NCBI GenBank assembly: GCA_030154225.1
Contig: JASKKI010000025.1
Location: 1-33,046, forward strand
Length of the DNA stretch: 33,046 bases
DNA from: Clostridia bacterium
Lineage (GTDB): Bacteria; Bacillota; Peptococcia; Peptococcales; BICA1-8
Reading direction: 5' to 3'
The position numbers and the translations under genes were made by a program. Positions 1 to 7,922 of the stretch are shown here, in pieces; the first letter of the stretch is position 1, and each line of letters begins with the position of its first letter. The notes beneath the pieces were generated by a model. It did no database searches. It was not told where the DNA came from and saw only the letters and a program-made list of their open reading frames with translations.

Positions 1-35
1 TTCGTCGGTCTTTCAGAACCTACAGTAGCTACAGT
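1..35. repeat. Dispersed 35-bp intergenic repeat, copy 1
   Basis: This stretch matches 25783-25817 at 33 of 35 positions (differences at positions 4 and 28). It lies about 100 bp downstream of clpX; the other copy ends exactly at the nfo stop codon, so both are in 3' regions of minus-strand genes. The right part repeats CTACAGT-like heptamers (to about position 50). No coding potential is seen and the function is unknown. Confidence 0.75.
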
Positions 36-104
36 GCTACCGTGCTACAGGAAATAAAAGATTAAGATTGAAGGTTAGCCCAAAAGTTATACTTTCTTTA
101 AAGT

Positions 105-133
105 TTAAAAAACCCTGAGCTCTACTCAGGGTT
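105..133 (-). terminator. Intrinsic terminator of the tig-clpP-clpX operon
   Basis: A perfect 9-bp stem (AACCCTGAG / CTCAGGGTT, 111-119 and 125-133) with a 5-nt loop is followed on the minus strand by a run of six T. It begins two bases after the clpX stop codon, so lon-type genes that sometimes follow clpX are probably not cotranscribed. Confidence 0.88.
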
Positions 134-135
134 CT

Positions 136-1398
136 TTACGCACTTTCTTCTTTCTTTTTCTTCTTTTTTTCCCCGGTTACTATTAAAGGTTCTTCTTTAT
201 TTAATACAACGTCTTTAGTTACGATTACCTTACTAATATCTTCCCGAGAAGGAATTTCATACATTACTTCCATCATAATATCTTCCACTATAGATCTTAA
301 TCCCCGGGCGCCGGTATTACGGCGTAAGGCTTCTTCTGCAATGGCTTCCAAAGCATCTTGTTTAATTTCCAGACTAACTTGATCTAATTCAAATAGCTTC
401 TGATATTGTTTTACTAGTGCATTCTTTGGCTCATTTAAGATTTTAATCAAAGCTTCTTTATCTAAAGCTTCTAGAGTAACAACTACTGGCAATCTTCCAA
501 CAAACTCAGGAATCAAACCATATTTTAATAAATCTTCCGGTAAAATATGTTTTAATACCTCACCTATATTTATATCTTTCTTAGATTTAACATCGGCATT
601 AAAACCCATCACTTTTTTACCAATTCGATTCTGGATAATTTTTTCAATACCATCAAATGCTCCACCACAAATAAATAGAATATTAGTAGTATCAAGTTGA
701 ATAAACTCTTGATGAGGGTGCTTTCTTCCCCCTTGTGGCGGAACACTAGCGACCGTACCTTCTAAAATTTTTAAGAGTGCCTGTTGTACTCCTTCACCCG
801 AGACATCACGGGTTATGGATGGATTTTCCGATTTTCTAGCAATTTTATCTATCTCATCTATATAAATAATACCTTTTTCAGCCTTTTCTACATCATAATC
901 GGCAGCTTGAATAAGTTTTAATAAAATATTTTCAACATCTTCGCCAACATAACCGGCTTCCGTCAAAGAAGTTGCATCAGCAATTGCAAAAGGTACATTT
1001 AATATCCTGGCTAAAGTTTGAGCTAACAAAGTTTTCCCGCTTCCAGTGGGCCCCAGCATACAAATATTACTTTTCTGGAGTTCTACATCTTCAATTTTCA
1101 TACCTAAATTAACACGTTTGTAGTGATTATATACTGCTACAGAAAGAGATTTCTTAGCAGCTTCCTGGCCAATTACATATTGATCTAAGATAGCTTTTAT
1201 TTCTTTTGGCTTTGGAATATCCCCTAGTTCGAAACTTGTTTCTTCACTTAGTTCTTCTTCTATTATTTCGTTACAAAGTTCAATACACTCATCACAGATA
1301 TATACTCCTGGTCCCGCCACAAGCTTTTTAACTTGATCTTGTACTTTACCACAAAAGGAGCATTTTAATTGGCCTTTGTCATCCCCAAACTTATACAT
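136..1398 (-). CDS. clpX: ATP-dependent Clp protease ATP-binding subunit ClpX
   Basis: ClpX is the cytoplasmic AAA+ unfoldase that recognises tagged or damaged proteins and threads them into ClpP. The 420-residue protein has the N-terminal C4 zinc-binding domain (CSFC at 13-16 and CDEC at 35-38), then the AAA+ module with Walker A GPTGSGKT near residue 115 and Walker B IIYIDEID near 175, and the ClpX C-terminal domain. The extreme C-terminus is an unusual lysine tract (six K in a row) followed by EESA. Length is normal for the family. The ATG is preceded by AGAGGTGATAAA. It is the last gene of tig-clpP-clpX, 23 bp after clpP, and ends at an intrinsic terminator. Confidence 0.98.
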   Translation of the reverse strand: MYKFGDDKGQLKCSFCGKVQDQVKKLVAGPGVYICDECIELCNEIIEEELSEETSFELGDIPKPKEIKAILDQYVIGQEAAKKSLSVAVYNHYKRVNLGMKIEDVELQKSNICMLGPTGSGKTLLAQTLARILNVPFAIADATSLTEAGYVGEDVENILLKLIQAADYDVEKAEKGIIYIDEIDKIARKSENPSITRDVSGEGVQQALLKILEGTVASVPPQGGRKHPHQEFIQLDTTNILFICGGAFDGIEKIIQNRIGKKVMGFNADVKSKKDINIGEVLKHILPEDLLKYGLIPEFVGRLPVVVTLEALDKEALIKILNEPKNALVKQYQKLFELDQVSLEIKQDALEAIAEEALRRNTGARGLRSIVEDIMMEVMYEIPSREDISKVIVTKDVVLNKEEPLIVTGEKKKKKKEESA

Positions 1399-1421
1399 TT
1401 TATCACCTCTCGTTATCCTTA

Positions 1422-2018
1422 CTAGGATCTAGGGGACCTACGCTCAATAATGGCATCAATCAAACCATATTCTTTGGCTTCCTGTGCTGTCATAAAGCGA
1501 TCACGTTCTGTATCTTCTTCAATTTTTGATTTGGACTGACCTGTTCTTTCTGAAAGTATAGTATTTATCCTTTCTTTCATTTGAACAATTCGTCTGGCAT
1601 GGATTTCTATATCAGTTGCTTGACCTTGAGTTCCCCCCATTGGCTGGTGAATCATTATTTCACTATTTGGTAAAGCAAATCTTTTTCCTTTTTGACCTGC
1701 AGCCAATAAGAATGCTCCCATGCTTGCAGCCATACCTACACAGATTGTAGATACATTAGGTTTGATATATTGCATAGTATCAAAAATAGCCATACCCGCA
1801 GTTATTGATCCACCCGGACTATTAATATAAAGTTGAATATCTTTATCAGGGTCTTCAGCCTCCAAGAAAAGCATCTGGGCAATAATCAAATTAGCAACAT
1901 GGTCATCAATAGCATCACCTAAAAAGATTATACGATCCTTTAAGAGACGGGAATAAATATCATATGATCTTTCACCACGGTTTGTCTGTTCAACTACTAT
2001 TGGTACTAAAGGACTCAT
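1422..2018 (-). CDS. clpP: ATP-dependent Clp protease proteolytic subunit ClpP
   Basis: This is the serine peptidase that forms the tetradecameric chamber served by ClpX. From the chosen start the protein is 198 residues, the usual size, and begins [12 protein letters not shown] like other ClpP. The catalytic triad is visible: Ser99 in GMAASMGAF, His124 in MIHQP, Asp173 in ERDRFM. The reading frame is open 13 codons further upstream, but that would overlap tig; the internal ATG has AGGGGG nine bases before it and starts 16 bp after the tig stop, so it is preferred. Confidence 0.97.
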   Translation of the reverse strand: MSPLVPIVVEQTNRGERSYDIYSRLLKDRIIFLGDAIDDHVANLIIAQMLFLEAEDPDKDIQLYINSPGGSITAGMAIFDTMQYIKPNVSTICVGMAASMGAFLLAAGQKGKRFALPNSEIMIHQPMGGTQGQATDIEIHARRIVQMKERINTILSERTGQSKSKIEEDTERDRFMTAQEAKEYGLIDAIIERRSPRS

Positions 2019-2034
2019 TTCGTCTAACCCCCTA

Positions 2035-3333
2035 TTAGTCAATTTTGGCGTTAGCAATTAAAAACTCAACAGCCTTATCAATAATAATGCTATGTTCAAC
2101 TGCTTCCATCTGTCCTTGTTTTTCTAAAATTTCTTTTACTTTTTCCGGTTCTTGTTTGTAAGCCTCAGATAAACGCGCTATTTCCCGGTCAATATCATCT
2201 TGTTCAACCTTAATATTTTCTGCTTTAGCTATAGCTTCTAAAACCAATTGTTCTTTAACAACTTTTTTAGCATCATCTTGATATTTTTCTCTGATATTTT
2301 CTATACTTTCATCTGAGTATTTTAGGTATTGGTCTAAAGATAATCCCTGCATACGTAAACGATAATCAAAATCTTGTAAGATATTATCTATCTGAGTTTC
2401 AATCATCGCTTGTGGAATATCAACAGACGCATTAGTTGCAGCTTTTTCAATAGCTTGTTGTTTTAAAAGTGCCTTCGCATTTTCTTCTTTCCTGTTTCTC
2501 AGTCTATTCTCCACATCTGCTTTTAATTCCTGCAAAGTTTCAAATTCACTTACATCTTTTGCAAATTCATCATCCAGGTCTGCTAGTTTTTTACGTTTTA
2601 TTTCTTTTAGTTTAATATCAAAAGTAGCTGGTTGGCCTGCTAATTCTTTACTATGATATTCTTCGGGGAATGTAACCTCAATTGTTTTTTCTTCGCCTAG
2701 TTTCATCCCAATTATTTGCTCCTCAAAGCCTGGAATAAAGGAACCGGAACCAATTTCTAAAGTATAATCTTCGGCAGTCCCACCTTCAAAAGGCACGCCA
2801 TCCTTTTTACCTGAAAAGTCTATTACCACCTTGTCCCCATTTTCAACAGGAGTACCTTCAGGCATTACTTCTAACTGGGCATGACGCTGGCGCAAATTTT
2901 CCAATTCTTTAGCAACGTCTTCTTCAGTTACAACAGTATCTAGCTTTTCTAATTCCAGCCCTTTATATTCACCTAATTCTACTTCTGGTTTGATTTCTAC
3001 TTTAGCCTTAAAAATAAAGGGTTTATTAACCTCCAACTGAACTATGTCAATTTCAGGTTTTCCAACAGGTTGAATGCTTTCATCAAGGGTATTTAAAGCC
3101 TCTAAATAAGCTGGGGGCATTATATAGTCAACTGCATCTTCAAATAAAATTTCAACACCAAATCTTTGCTCCAGTATTTTACGAGGCACTTTACCTTTTC
3201 TAAAACCAGGTATGTTTACTTTTTTAACAATTTTTTTATATGCATGTTGTAAACCTTCCTCAAACTTTTTTTCATCAACTTCGATAGTAATTTCTACTTG
3301 CTTTTTGTCTAATCTCTCAGTACTAACTTGCAT
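2035..3333 (-). CDS. tig: Trigger factor (ribosome-associated chaperone and peptidyl-prolyl isomerase)
   Basis: Trigger factor binds the ribosome exit tunnel and assists folding of nascent chains. The 432-residue protein has the N-terminal ribosome-binding domain with the signature GFRKGKVP near residues 43-50, a central FKBP-type isomerase domain (about 150-245, with DKVVIDFSG and [12 protein letters not shown]), and the helical C-terminal chaperone domain rich in K and E. It is the first gene of the clp operon. The Shine-Dalgarno AGGAGG is about 12 bases from the ATG, longish but clear. The arrangement tig-clpP-clpX couples chaperone and protease supply, as is common in Firmicutes. Confidence 0.97.
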   Translation of the reverse strand: MQVSTERLDKKQVEITIEVDEKKFEEGLQHAYKKIVKKVNIPGFRKGKVPRKILEQRFGVEILFEDAVDYIMPPAYLEALNTLDESIQPVGKPEIDIVQLEVNKPFIFKAKVEIKPEVELGEYKGLELEKLDTVVTEEDVAKELENLRQRHAQLEVMPEGTPVENGDKVVIDFSGKKDGVPFEGGTAEDYTLEIGSGSFIPGFEEQIIGMKLGEEKTIEVTFPEEYHSKELAGQPATFDIKLKEIKRKKLADLDDEFAKDVSEFETLQELKADVENRLRNRKEENAKALLKQQAIEKAATNASVDIPQAMIETQIDNILQDFDYRLRMQGLSLDQYLKYSDESIENIREKYQDDAKKVVKEQLVLEAIAKAENIKVEQDDIDREIARLSEAYKQEPEKVKEILEKQGQMEAVEHSIIIDKAVEFLIANAKID

Positions 3334-3396
3334 TTTTATTAAGCTCCTCCTTAAAATATAAATTATATGTAAATGTTTACAAAACTTTACTTCTAA

Positions 3397-3424
3397 ATTA
3401 TACCCATAAAAAATGTCATGTAAA
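3397..3424 (-). promoter_or_regulatory. Predicted sigma-A promoter of tig-clpP-clpX
   Basis: On the minus strand TTTACA (3419-3424) is followed after 16 bases by TATAAT (3397-3402). The start of transcription would lie about 55 bases before the tig ATG. No CtsR or HrcA operator was recognised around it. Confidence 0.55.
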
Positions 3425-3499
3425 AGAAAAAATAAAATAAAATAAGCCCAATAGTTGATAATTAATTAACATTGATAAAATGTTACCTAAAATTGTTAT

Positions 3500-3541
3500 A
3501 AATACAATAACACCTCGACTATTAATGTTAGCCGAGGCTAT
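3500..3541 (-). terminator. Possible weak terminator of the tRNA cluster
   Basis: CCTCGGC at 3537-3531 and GTCGAGG at 3519-3513 (minus strand) form a 7-bp stem with one G-U pair and an 11-nt loop, followed by a moderately T-rich TGTTATT. It lies 15 bp after the last tRNA gene. The T tract is poor, so some read-through into tig is possible. Confidence 0.4.
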
Positions 3542-3551
3542 TCTAAGATTA

Positions 3552-3626
3552 TGGAGCGGAAGACGGGATTCGAACCCGCGGCCCTCGCCTTGGCAAGGCG
3601 ATGCTCTACCACTGAGCCACTTCCGC
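3552..3626 (-). tRNA. tRNA-Gly (anticodon GCC)
   Basis: A full cloverleaf can be drawn. The acceptor stem is GCGGAAG/CTTCCGC, the T arm GGGTTCGAATCCC, the anticodon loop TTGCCAA, and the 3' CCA is encoded. It is the last tRNA of the cluster in the transcription direction. Confidence 0.96.
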
Positions 3627-3629
3627 ATA

Positions 3630-3714
3630 TGGTGCGGGAGAAGGGACTTGAACCCCCACGGTGTGAACCGCCAGATCCTAAGTCTGGTGCGTCTGCCAAT
3701 TCCGCCACTCCCGC
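3630..3714 (-). tRNA. tRNA-Leu (anticodon TAG)
   Basis: This is an 85-nt class II tRNA with a long variable arm. The acceptor stem is GCGGGAG/CTCCCGC, the anticodon stem-loop CCAGA-CTTAGGA-TCTGG, and CCA is encoded. It is separated from tRNA-Gly(GCC) by only three bases. Confidence 0.96.
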
Positions 3715-3760
3715 TAAAAATATCTGAATTTAGTAAATAGAACTTGGATTCAGTTTGAAA

Positions 3761-3807
3761 TCAAAGGTCAGATTTTTACAACATCTAGTTCAATCTCTGA
3801 CCTTTGA
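3761..3807. repeat. Intergenic inverted repeat between tRNA-Leu and tRNA-Lys
   Basis: TCAAAGGTCAG (3761-3771) is repeated in perfect inverted orientation at 3797-3807, with a 25-bp spacer. It belongs to the GGTCAGA/GTCAGAA repeat family seen elsewhere in the window and has no T tract typical of a terminator. Confidence 0.6.
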
Positions 3808-3815
3808 CTTCTTTC

Positions 3816-3891
3816 TGGTGAGCCATCCGCGACTCGAACGCGGGACACCCTGATTAAAAGTCAGGTGCTCTGCCAACTGAGCTAATGGCTC
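3816..3891 (-). tRNA. tRNA-Lys (anticodon TTT)
   Basis: The acceptor stem is GAGCCAT/ATGGCTC, the anticodon stem-loop CCTGA-CTTTTAA-TCAGG, the T loop GTTCGAGTC, and CCA is encoded. It is 76 nt long. Confidence 0.96.
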
Positions 3892-3902
3892 ATAAAAAAT
3901 AA

Positions 3903-3978
3903 TGGCTGGGGCGGCAGGACTCGAACCTACGAATGCGGGAGTCAAAGTCCCGTGCCTTACCAACTTGGCTACGCCCCA
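3903..3978 (-). tRNA. tRNA-Gln (anticodon TTG)
   Basis: The acceptor stem is TGGGGCG/CGCCCCA with a first U-A pair as usual for tRNA-Gln. The anticodon stem-loop is CGGGA-CTTTGAC-TCCCG and CCA is encoded. Confidence 0.95.
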
Positions 3979-4101
3979 TCATTTACCGACGAAAAACATT
4001 ATATCAATTTTTCGCACAGTATGTCAATAGTAAGTTGTTGGAATAAACTTATTTTACCCTTTAAGGAGCTTATTATACCTAATATTTTTATTTAATAATA
4101 A

Positions 4102-4178
4102 TGGGGTGGGTGATGGGACTTGAACCCACGAATGCCGGAGCCACAATCCGGTGCGTTAACCACTTCGCCACACCCACC
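4102..4178 (-). tRNA. tRNA-His (anticodon GTG)
   Basis: The acceptor stem is GTGGGTG/CACCCAC with an extra 5' G (4178) facing the discriminator C, the hallmark of tRNA-His. The anticodon stem-loop is CCGGA-TTGTGGC-TCCGG and CCA is encoded. Confidence 0.95.
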
Positions 4179-4236
4179 ACAAAAAAGATGTTGGATGTCA
4201 GAAAAATCATTTCTCACTGACTTCTAACTTCCTTTA

Positions 4237-4313
<77 letters not shown>

Positions 4314-4317
4314 ATAA

Positions 4318-4391
4318 TGGAGCGGGTGAAGGGAATCGAACCCTCGCAACTGGCTTGGAAGGCCAGGGCTCTACCACTGAGCTACACCCGC
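4318..4391 (-). tRNA. tRNA-Gly (anticodon TCC)
   Basis: The acceptor stem is GCGGGTG/CACCCGC, the anticodon stem-loop CTGGC-CTTCCAA-GCCAG, and CCA is encoded. It is 74 nt long and four bases from tRNA-Arg. Confidence 0.95.
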
Positions 4392-4400
4392 TCAAAAAAA

Positions 4401-4428
4401 AGGTCTGAGGTCGGAAGTCGGAGGTCAG
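4401..4428. repeat. Four tandem heptamers of the type AGGTCNG
   Basis: AGGTCTG, AGGTCGG, AAGTCGG and AGGTCAG follow one another without spacer between tRNA-Gly(TCC) and tRNA-Pro. About 30 bp away (4457-4482) the same kind of unit occurs in the opposite orientation (CAGACTT, CTGACAT, CTGACTA). No gene or terminator explains it. Confidence 0.7.
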
Positions 4429-4492
4429 AGATACACTTCTGCTAGTAGTAACCTAAATCAGACTTCTGACATCTGACTACTTACTTCTATAT

Positions 4493-4569
4493 TGGTCGGG
4501 GCGGAGGGATTCGAACCCCCGGCCCCATGGTCCCAAACCATGTGCGCTACCAAACTGCGCTACGCCCCG
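4493..4569 (-). tRNA. tRNA-Pro (anticodon TGG)
   Basis: The acceptor stem is CGGGGCG/CGCCCCG, the anticodon stem-loop CATGG-TTTGGGA-CCATG, and CCA is encoded. It is the first gene of the tRNA cluster, about 20 bp after the promoter. Confidence 0.95.
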
Positions 4570-4588
4570 ACAAACTGTGACAAGGAGT

Positions 4589-4618
4589 AGTATACAATAT
4601 TTTTTTTTGGTTGTCAAC
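4589..4618 (-). promoter_or_regulatory. Strong sigma-A promoter of the tRNA cluster
   Basis: TTGACA (4613-4618) is followed after 18 bases, ten of them a run of A, by TATACT (4589-4594). The -35 is consensus and the -10 nearly so, as expected of stable RNA genes. The spacing places transcription start close to the tRNA-Pro 5' end. Confidence 0.85.
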
Positions 4619-4707
4619 TATGTTTTATTTACTTTACTATCTATCTTCATACCTTCCTTGACAGCAAAAATAATTATAACACCATAGTTATTGTTAGACA
4701 AGTGGTA

Positions 4708-5184
4708 TTATTTAACTATTTCTTCAATCCTGATCTTCAGTTTAGGTTTTAAATCAATAACTGCGTAACTGGGATTACTATTACCCCGGGGTAAAGTTGG
4801 ACTACCTGGATTAAGAAAATGAACGTTATTTTCTACCAGATATAACGGTATATGAGTATGGCCATAAATCACAATATTGGCACCTATTTCTTGACTTCTA
4901 TAATAAAGACGTTCTAAGCCGAACTTTACTCCATATTGATGCCCATGTGTTAATAATATAATATACCCATCTATATCCAAAAGTTCTTCTTTGGGCTTAT
5001 TTGTAGAATAATCACAATTGCCTGCTACTACTTTTGTTTTAACCTTAAAAACCTCACTTAAAATAATTGCATCTTTATAATGGTCCCCGGCGTGGAACAG
5101 TAAGTCAATTTTTCCCATTTTTTCTAGGGCCACTCTTGCTAAGCTTAAGTCCTTATGGGTATCACTTAGAACCCCAATTCTCAC
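4708..5184 (-). CDS. YfcE/MJ0936-family metallophosphoesterase
   Basis: This is a small cytoplasmic calcineurin-like phosphodiesterase of 158 residues. The metal-binding motifs run in order DTH (near 8-10), GDH (near 37), GNCD (near 61), HGH (near 82) and GHTH (near 106). Family members hydrolyse model phosphodiesters; the physiological substrate is not known. A start at ATG 5193 is possible, but it overlaps the Shine-Dalgarno GAAAGG; the GTG at 5184 has good spacing and gives the usual N-terminus RIGVLSDTH. It is last in the rph-rdgB-yfcE group, the same order as rph-ysnA-ysnB in Bacillus subtilis. Confidence 0.88.
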   Translation of the reverse strand: MRIGVLSDTHKDLSLARVALEKMGKIDLLFHAGDHYKDAIILSEVFKVKTKVVAGNCDYSTNKPKEELLDIDGYIILLTHGHQYGVKFGLERLYYRSQEIGANIVIYGHTHIPLYLVENNVHFLNPGSPTLPRGNSNPSYAVIDLKPKLKIRIEEIVK

Positions 5185-5235
5185 CAGTAACATCCTTTCA
5201 AAAGCAAGTTATTAGTTATTAATTTTAGTAGACTT

Positions 5236-5859
5236 CTATGAACTATGAACTACTTCTGCATTAAATATTTTCGTCAATATTTTTATCGCTTTTTGTGTTG
5301 CCTTACCACGATGACTAATCTTATTTTTAACCTCCAATTCTAATTGGGCAAAGGTTTTAGCATATTCTGGAACGTAAAAGAGCGGATCATATCCAAAACC
5401 ACTACTTCCTTTTTCTTCCTCTAAAATGAAGCCTTCACAACTTCCCTCAACAGTAAATTCTGAACCGTCAGGTTTAACTATGGCGATAACACACTTAAAA
5501 CGGGCTGTACGCTTATCCAGAGGGACACCAGTTAAAAGTTTTAAAAGCTTTTGGTTATTTTTTTGGTCATCACTGGGTTCTCCAGCAAAACGGGCAGAAA
5601 TAACACCCGGTAAACCTTGAAGATAGTCAACCTCTAATCCTGAGTCATCAGCTAAACTTATAATTCCTGCATTTTTAGTAACTTCCCTTGCTTTTATCAA
5701 TGCATTTTCCTCAAAGGTTTCTCCATTTTCGTTTATTTCACCTATCTGGGGAAAATCAGCCAGGGATAAGACTTCAATATTCAACGGATTAAGTAATTTT
5801 TTAAATTCATTTAATTTTCCTATGTTTCTAGTAGCTATAACAAGCTTATTTTGACTCAT
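5236..5859 (-). CDS. rdgB: XTP/dITP diphosphatase (RdgB/HAM1 family)
   Basis: This enzyme removes deaminated purine nucleoside triphosphates (ITP, dITP, XTP) by hydrolysis to the monophosphate and pyrophosphate, protecting DNA and RNA. The 207-residue protein has the family N-terminus VIATRNIGKLNEF, ENGETFEENALIKA, the SLADDSGLEVDYLQGLPG motif near residue 68, SGFGYDPLFY near 155 and SHRGKA near 184. The ATG has GGAGGT six bases upstream. It sits between rph and yfcE, a conserved Firmicutes arrangement. Confidence 0.96.
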   Translation of the reverse strand: MSQNKLVIATRNIGKLNEFKKLLNPLNIEVLSLADFPQIGEINENGETFEENALIKAREVTKNAGIISLADDSGLEVDYLQGLPGVISARFAGEPSDDQKNNQKLLKLLTGVPLDKRTARFKCVIAIVKPDGSEFTVEGSCEGFILEEEKGSSGFGYDPLFYVPEYAKTFAQLELEVKNKISHRGKATQKAIKILTKIFNAEVVHSS

Positions 5860-5875
5860 ATTAAGACCTCCGGAT

Positions 5876-5896
5876 TAGTAACTAGCGACTAGCGAC
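5876..5896. repeat. Tandem heptamers TAGTAAC/TAGCGAC between rph and rdgB
   Basis: The 52-bp gap between rph and rdgB contains units resembling TAGTAAC, TAGCGAC, TAGCGAC with 7-bp period. The class recurs at 7858-7885 and in looser form near 5208-5220, 15490, 20069 and 32979. Confidence 0.6.
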
Positions 5897-5911
5897 CAAA
5901 ATTTGGTATTA

Positions 5912-6637
5912 TTAAAATATTCCTCCTAAAATACTCTTCTGTATTTCTATTAATTTTTTTATTCCTTTTTCACCTAAAGCTAACATTTCATTTAATTCAT
6001 TTCTCGTAAAAGGATATTCCTCTGCAGTTCCTTGAACTTCTACAAATTGGCCTTGGCCTGTCATCACAATATTCATATCTACTTCCGCTGTAGAATCTTC
6101 TGCATAGGATAAATCCAATAGAATTTTTCCATTAACTTTACCTACACTGATGGCTGCTAGCCAATCGGTTACAGGTAATTTTTCAAATACTCCTTCTTGT
6201 TTTAACTTCTTCAGGGCTTCAACTAGGGCTATAAAAGAACCGGTAATTGAAGCTGTTCTAGTACCACCGTCAGCTTGAATTACATCACAATCTAACCAGA
6301 TAGTCCGCTCTCCCAAAGCTTTTAAGTCTACAACTGATCTCAAGGCCCTTCCGATCAAGCGTTGAATTTCATGGGTTCGCCCACCAATTTTCCCTCTGGC
6401 AGATTCCCTCTGATTTCTTTGTTCAGTTGCCCGTGGAAGCATTGAATATTCGGCAGTTATCCAACCTTGTTCTTGTCCTTTAAGCCAGGCCGGAACTTTA
6501 TCTTCTAAAGTGGCATTACATATAACCTTTGTTTCTCCCATCTCAATTAGAATAGAACCTTCAGGATACTTAATAAAATTAGGAGTTATAGTTACTGGAC
6601 GTATTTCATCAACTTTTCTACCATCTGTTCTTTTCAT
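5912..6637 (-). CDS. rph: Ribonuclease PH
   Basis: RNase PH is the phosphate-dependent 3'-5' exoribonuclease that trims tRNA precursors at the 3' end. The 241-residue protein is typical in length: it starts [15 protein letters not shown], has the catalytic-core segments [14 protein letters not shown] near 80 and [20 protein letters not shown] near 100, and [10 protein letters not shown] near 125. GGAGG lies 9 bases before the ATG. It heads the rph-rdgB-yfcE group, which here is directly followed by a tRNA cluster. Confidence 0.97.
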   Translation of the reverse strand: MKRTDGRKVDEIRPVTITPNFIKYPEGSILIEMGETKVICNATLEDKVPAWLKGQEQGWITAEYSMLPRATEQRNQRESARGKIGGRTHEIQRLIGRALRSVVDLKALGERTIWLDCDVIQADGGTRTASITGSFIALVEALKKLKQEGVFEKLPVTDWLAAISVGKVNGKILLDLSYAEDSTAEVDMNIVMTGQGQFVEVQGTAEEYPFTRNELNEMLALGEKGIKKLIEIQKSILGGIF

Positions 6638-6685
6638 TAAAAAACCTCCTATATCAAGCTAAGTATATTTTAAGCTACCAGGAAA

Positions 6686-7435
6686 TTAATCCAGAATAAA
6701 AGTTTTGCCCATTTCCGCCAGGTTCACATTTCCATCAAAGCTAACCTCTGCCTCTCTTTTTAATTGATGTAAATTATATTCCGGCCAAAAATGTGTTAAG
6801 ATTAGCTTTTCAGCATAAACCTTTTGAGCTAACAAGCCCGCTTGTTTTGCAGTCATATGGCCTTTATTAGTATAGGCTATATCGGTATCCCGTAGACTCG
6901 CTTCAGCTAAAATTATTTTACTTCCCATACATTCATCTACCAAGTTATTATTTAAGGCTGTATCAGATGTATATGTAAATACCTTGTCATCCTTAATTAT
7001 TTTCACCCCAAAGGTTGGCATGGGGTGACTGGTTGGAAAAAAATTCAACCTAACTAAACCAAATTTATTTTCTCTATGTATAGCATCTTCTATAGGAATT
7101 GTTATAAATACATCCCGCCAATTATTTATTTCTTCAAAGATTAGAGCAGGTTCGGAAGGTGCATAAACAATTAAAGGGTCAGTACGGGAACCATCTCTTA
7201 AAGCCCCTGAAAAGGCATGTCTTACAGCATGAATATCGGCATAATGGTCAGGATGAAAATGCGTGATTACTAAAGTATGAACATCACGAAAATTAATATA
7301 ACGCTGTAATTGGGCAAAAGCACCATGACCACAATCAACCATAATATTTAAATTATCGCTTTGGATTAAGTAACTATTACACGCCCCTTCTTTGGGTGCA
7401 TAAGGAGCATAACATCCCAGTATTGTTAGTTTCAA
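6686..7435 (-). CDS. Metallo-beta-lactamase-fold hydrolase (RNase Z/YhfI-like)
   Basis: This 249-residue protein has the metallo-beta-lactamase fold with HFHPDHYAD (HxHxDH) near residue 60, the His of TSHPMP near 140, SDTA near 155 and a C-terminal HFWPEY. It most resembles RNase Z-like hydrolases of the Bacillus YhfI kind, whose substrate is unknown. The frame opens with a TTG at 7453, but that TTG overlaps the AGGAGG; the TTG at 7435, nine bases after AGGAGG, is chosen. The gene lies 48 bp before rph and may be cotranscribed with it. Its ribosome-binding site is inside the tail of the MATE pseudogene, so it may have taken over a regulatory region of a lost neighbour. Confidence 0.85.
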   Translation of the reverse strand: MKLTILGCYAPYAPKEGACNSYLIQSDNLNIMVDCGHGAFAQLQRYINFRDVHTLVITHFHPDHYADIHAVRHAFSGALRDGSRTDPLIVYAPSEPALIFEEINNWRDVFITIPIEDAIHRENKFGLVRLNFFPTSHPMPTFGVKIIKDDKVFTYTSDTALNNNLVDECMGSKIILAEASLRDTDIAYTNKGHMTAKQAGLLAQKVYAEKLILTHFWPEYNLHQLKREAEVSFDGNVNLAEMGKTFILD

Positions 7436-7439
7436 TTTA

Positions 7440-7799
7440 TTATCCCTCCTCAAGTTCCAATAGTGTCTCTAAATATATTTTGTAAGTATTATCATTAAAA
7501 TACAGCAATACCACCTTTAATAATCCTGACAAAGGTATTCTTACTAACCATATACCACCAGCCAGTTTTATGACTTCTGCATCATTGGTAAAAAATCCTA
7601 CAAAGCTTTCAGAAAAAAAAATAAAAGAGTATACCCATCATAGACATTATGAACATGGCTATTTTATTTGCTTCATAACCATGGCCACATCTGCAATTCC
7701 AACCATCATTTGTAGGAGAATTTCTATAACTACCGGCCAGGCCAGGATTAATACTTGTTTACGGATTGTTTTGAATTTAAAAATTTCATAAATATCACC
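7440..7799 (-). pseudogene. Remnant of a MATE-family multidrug efflux transporter
   Basis: Three overlapping minus-strand fragments, in two frames, translate to pieces of a MATE (DinF/NorM-like) pump. Fragment one (7799-7659) reads RKQVLILAWPVVIEILLQMM followed by VGIADVAMV, the usual first membrane helix, then a stop. The next frame continues GYEANKIAMFIMSMMGILFY from 7680. After a run of nine T the first frame-type text resumes as SESFVGFFTNDAEVIKLAGG, typical of a later loop and helix of MATE proteins, and stops at 7440. A working pump has about 450 residues; only about 110 remain, with internal deletion and frameshifts. This recognition is from memory of the family, not from a search. Confidence 0.72.
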
Positions 7800-7857
7800 T
7801 GTAATTCTATTTAACTTTAACAGTTTAACATACTTTTTAAAAATCGCCTACGGTAAT

Positions 7858-7885
7858 TAGTGACTAGTGACTGGTTATTAGTTAC
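7858..7885. repeat. Four tandem heptamers of the type TAGTGAC
   Basis: TAGTGAC, TAGTGAC, TGGTTAT and TAGTTAC follow without spacer between the MATE remnant and the amidase terminator. It is the clearest example of the TAG-type 7-bp periodic repeats of this window. Confidence 0.7.
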
Positions 7886-7920
7886 AACAAAAGAGCACCC
7901 TGAAATTTCAGAGTGCTTCT
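7885..7920 (-). terminator. Intrinsic terminator of the amidase gene
   Basis: An almost uninterrupted 24-base inverted repeat (7894-7917, AGCACTCTGAAA paired with TTTCAGGGTGCT on the minus strand) is followed by CTTTTGTT. It lies directly after the amidase stop codon. Confidence 0.8.
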
Positions 7921-7922
7921 TT

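Noticed and set aside
7570-7791. Plus-strand frame of 73 codons opposite the MATE remnant
   Set aside because: No ribosome-binding site, and the minus strand shows recognisable MATE fragments; it is a shadow.
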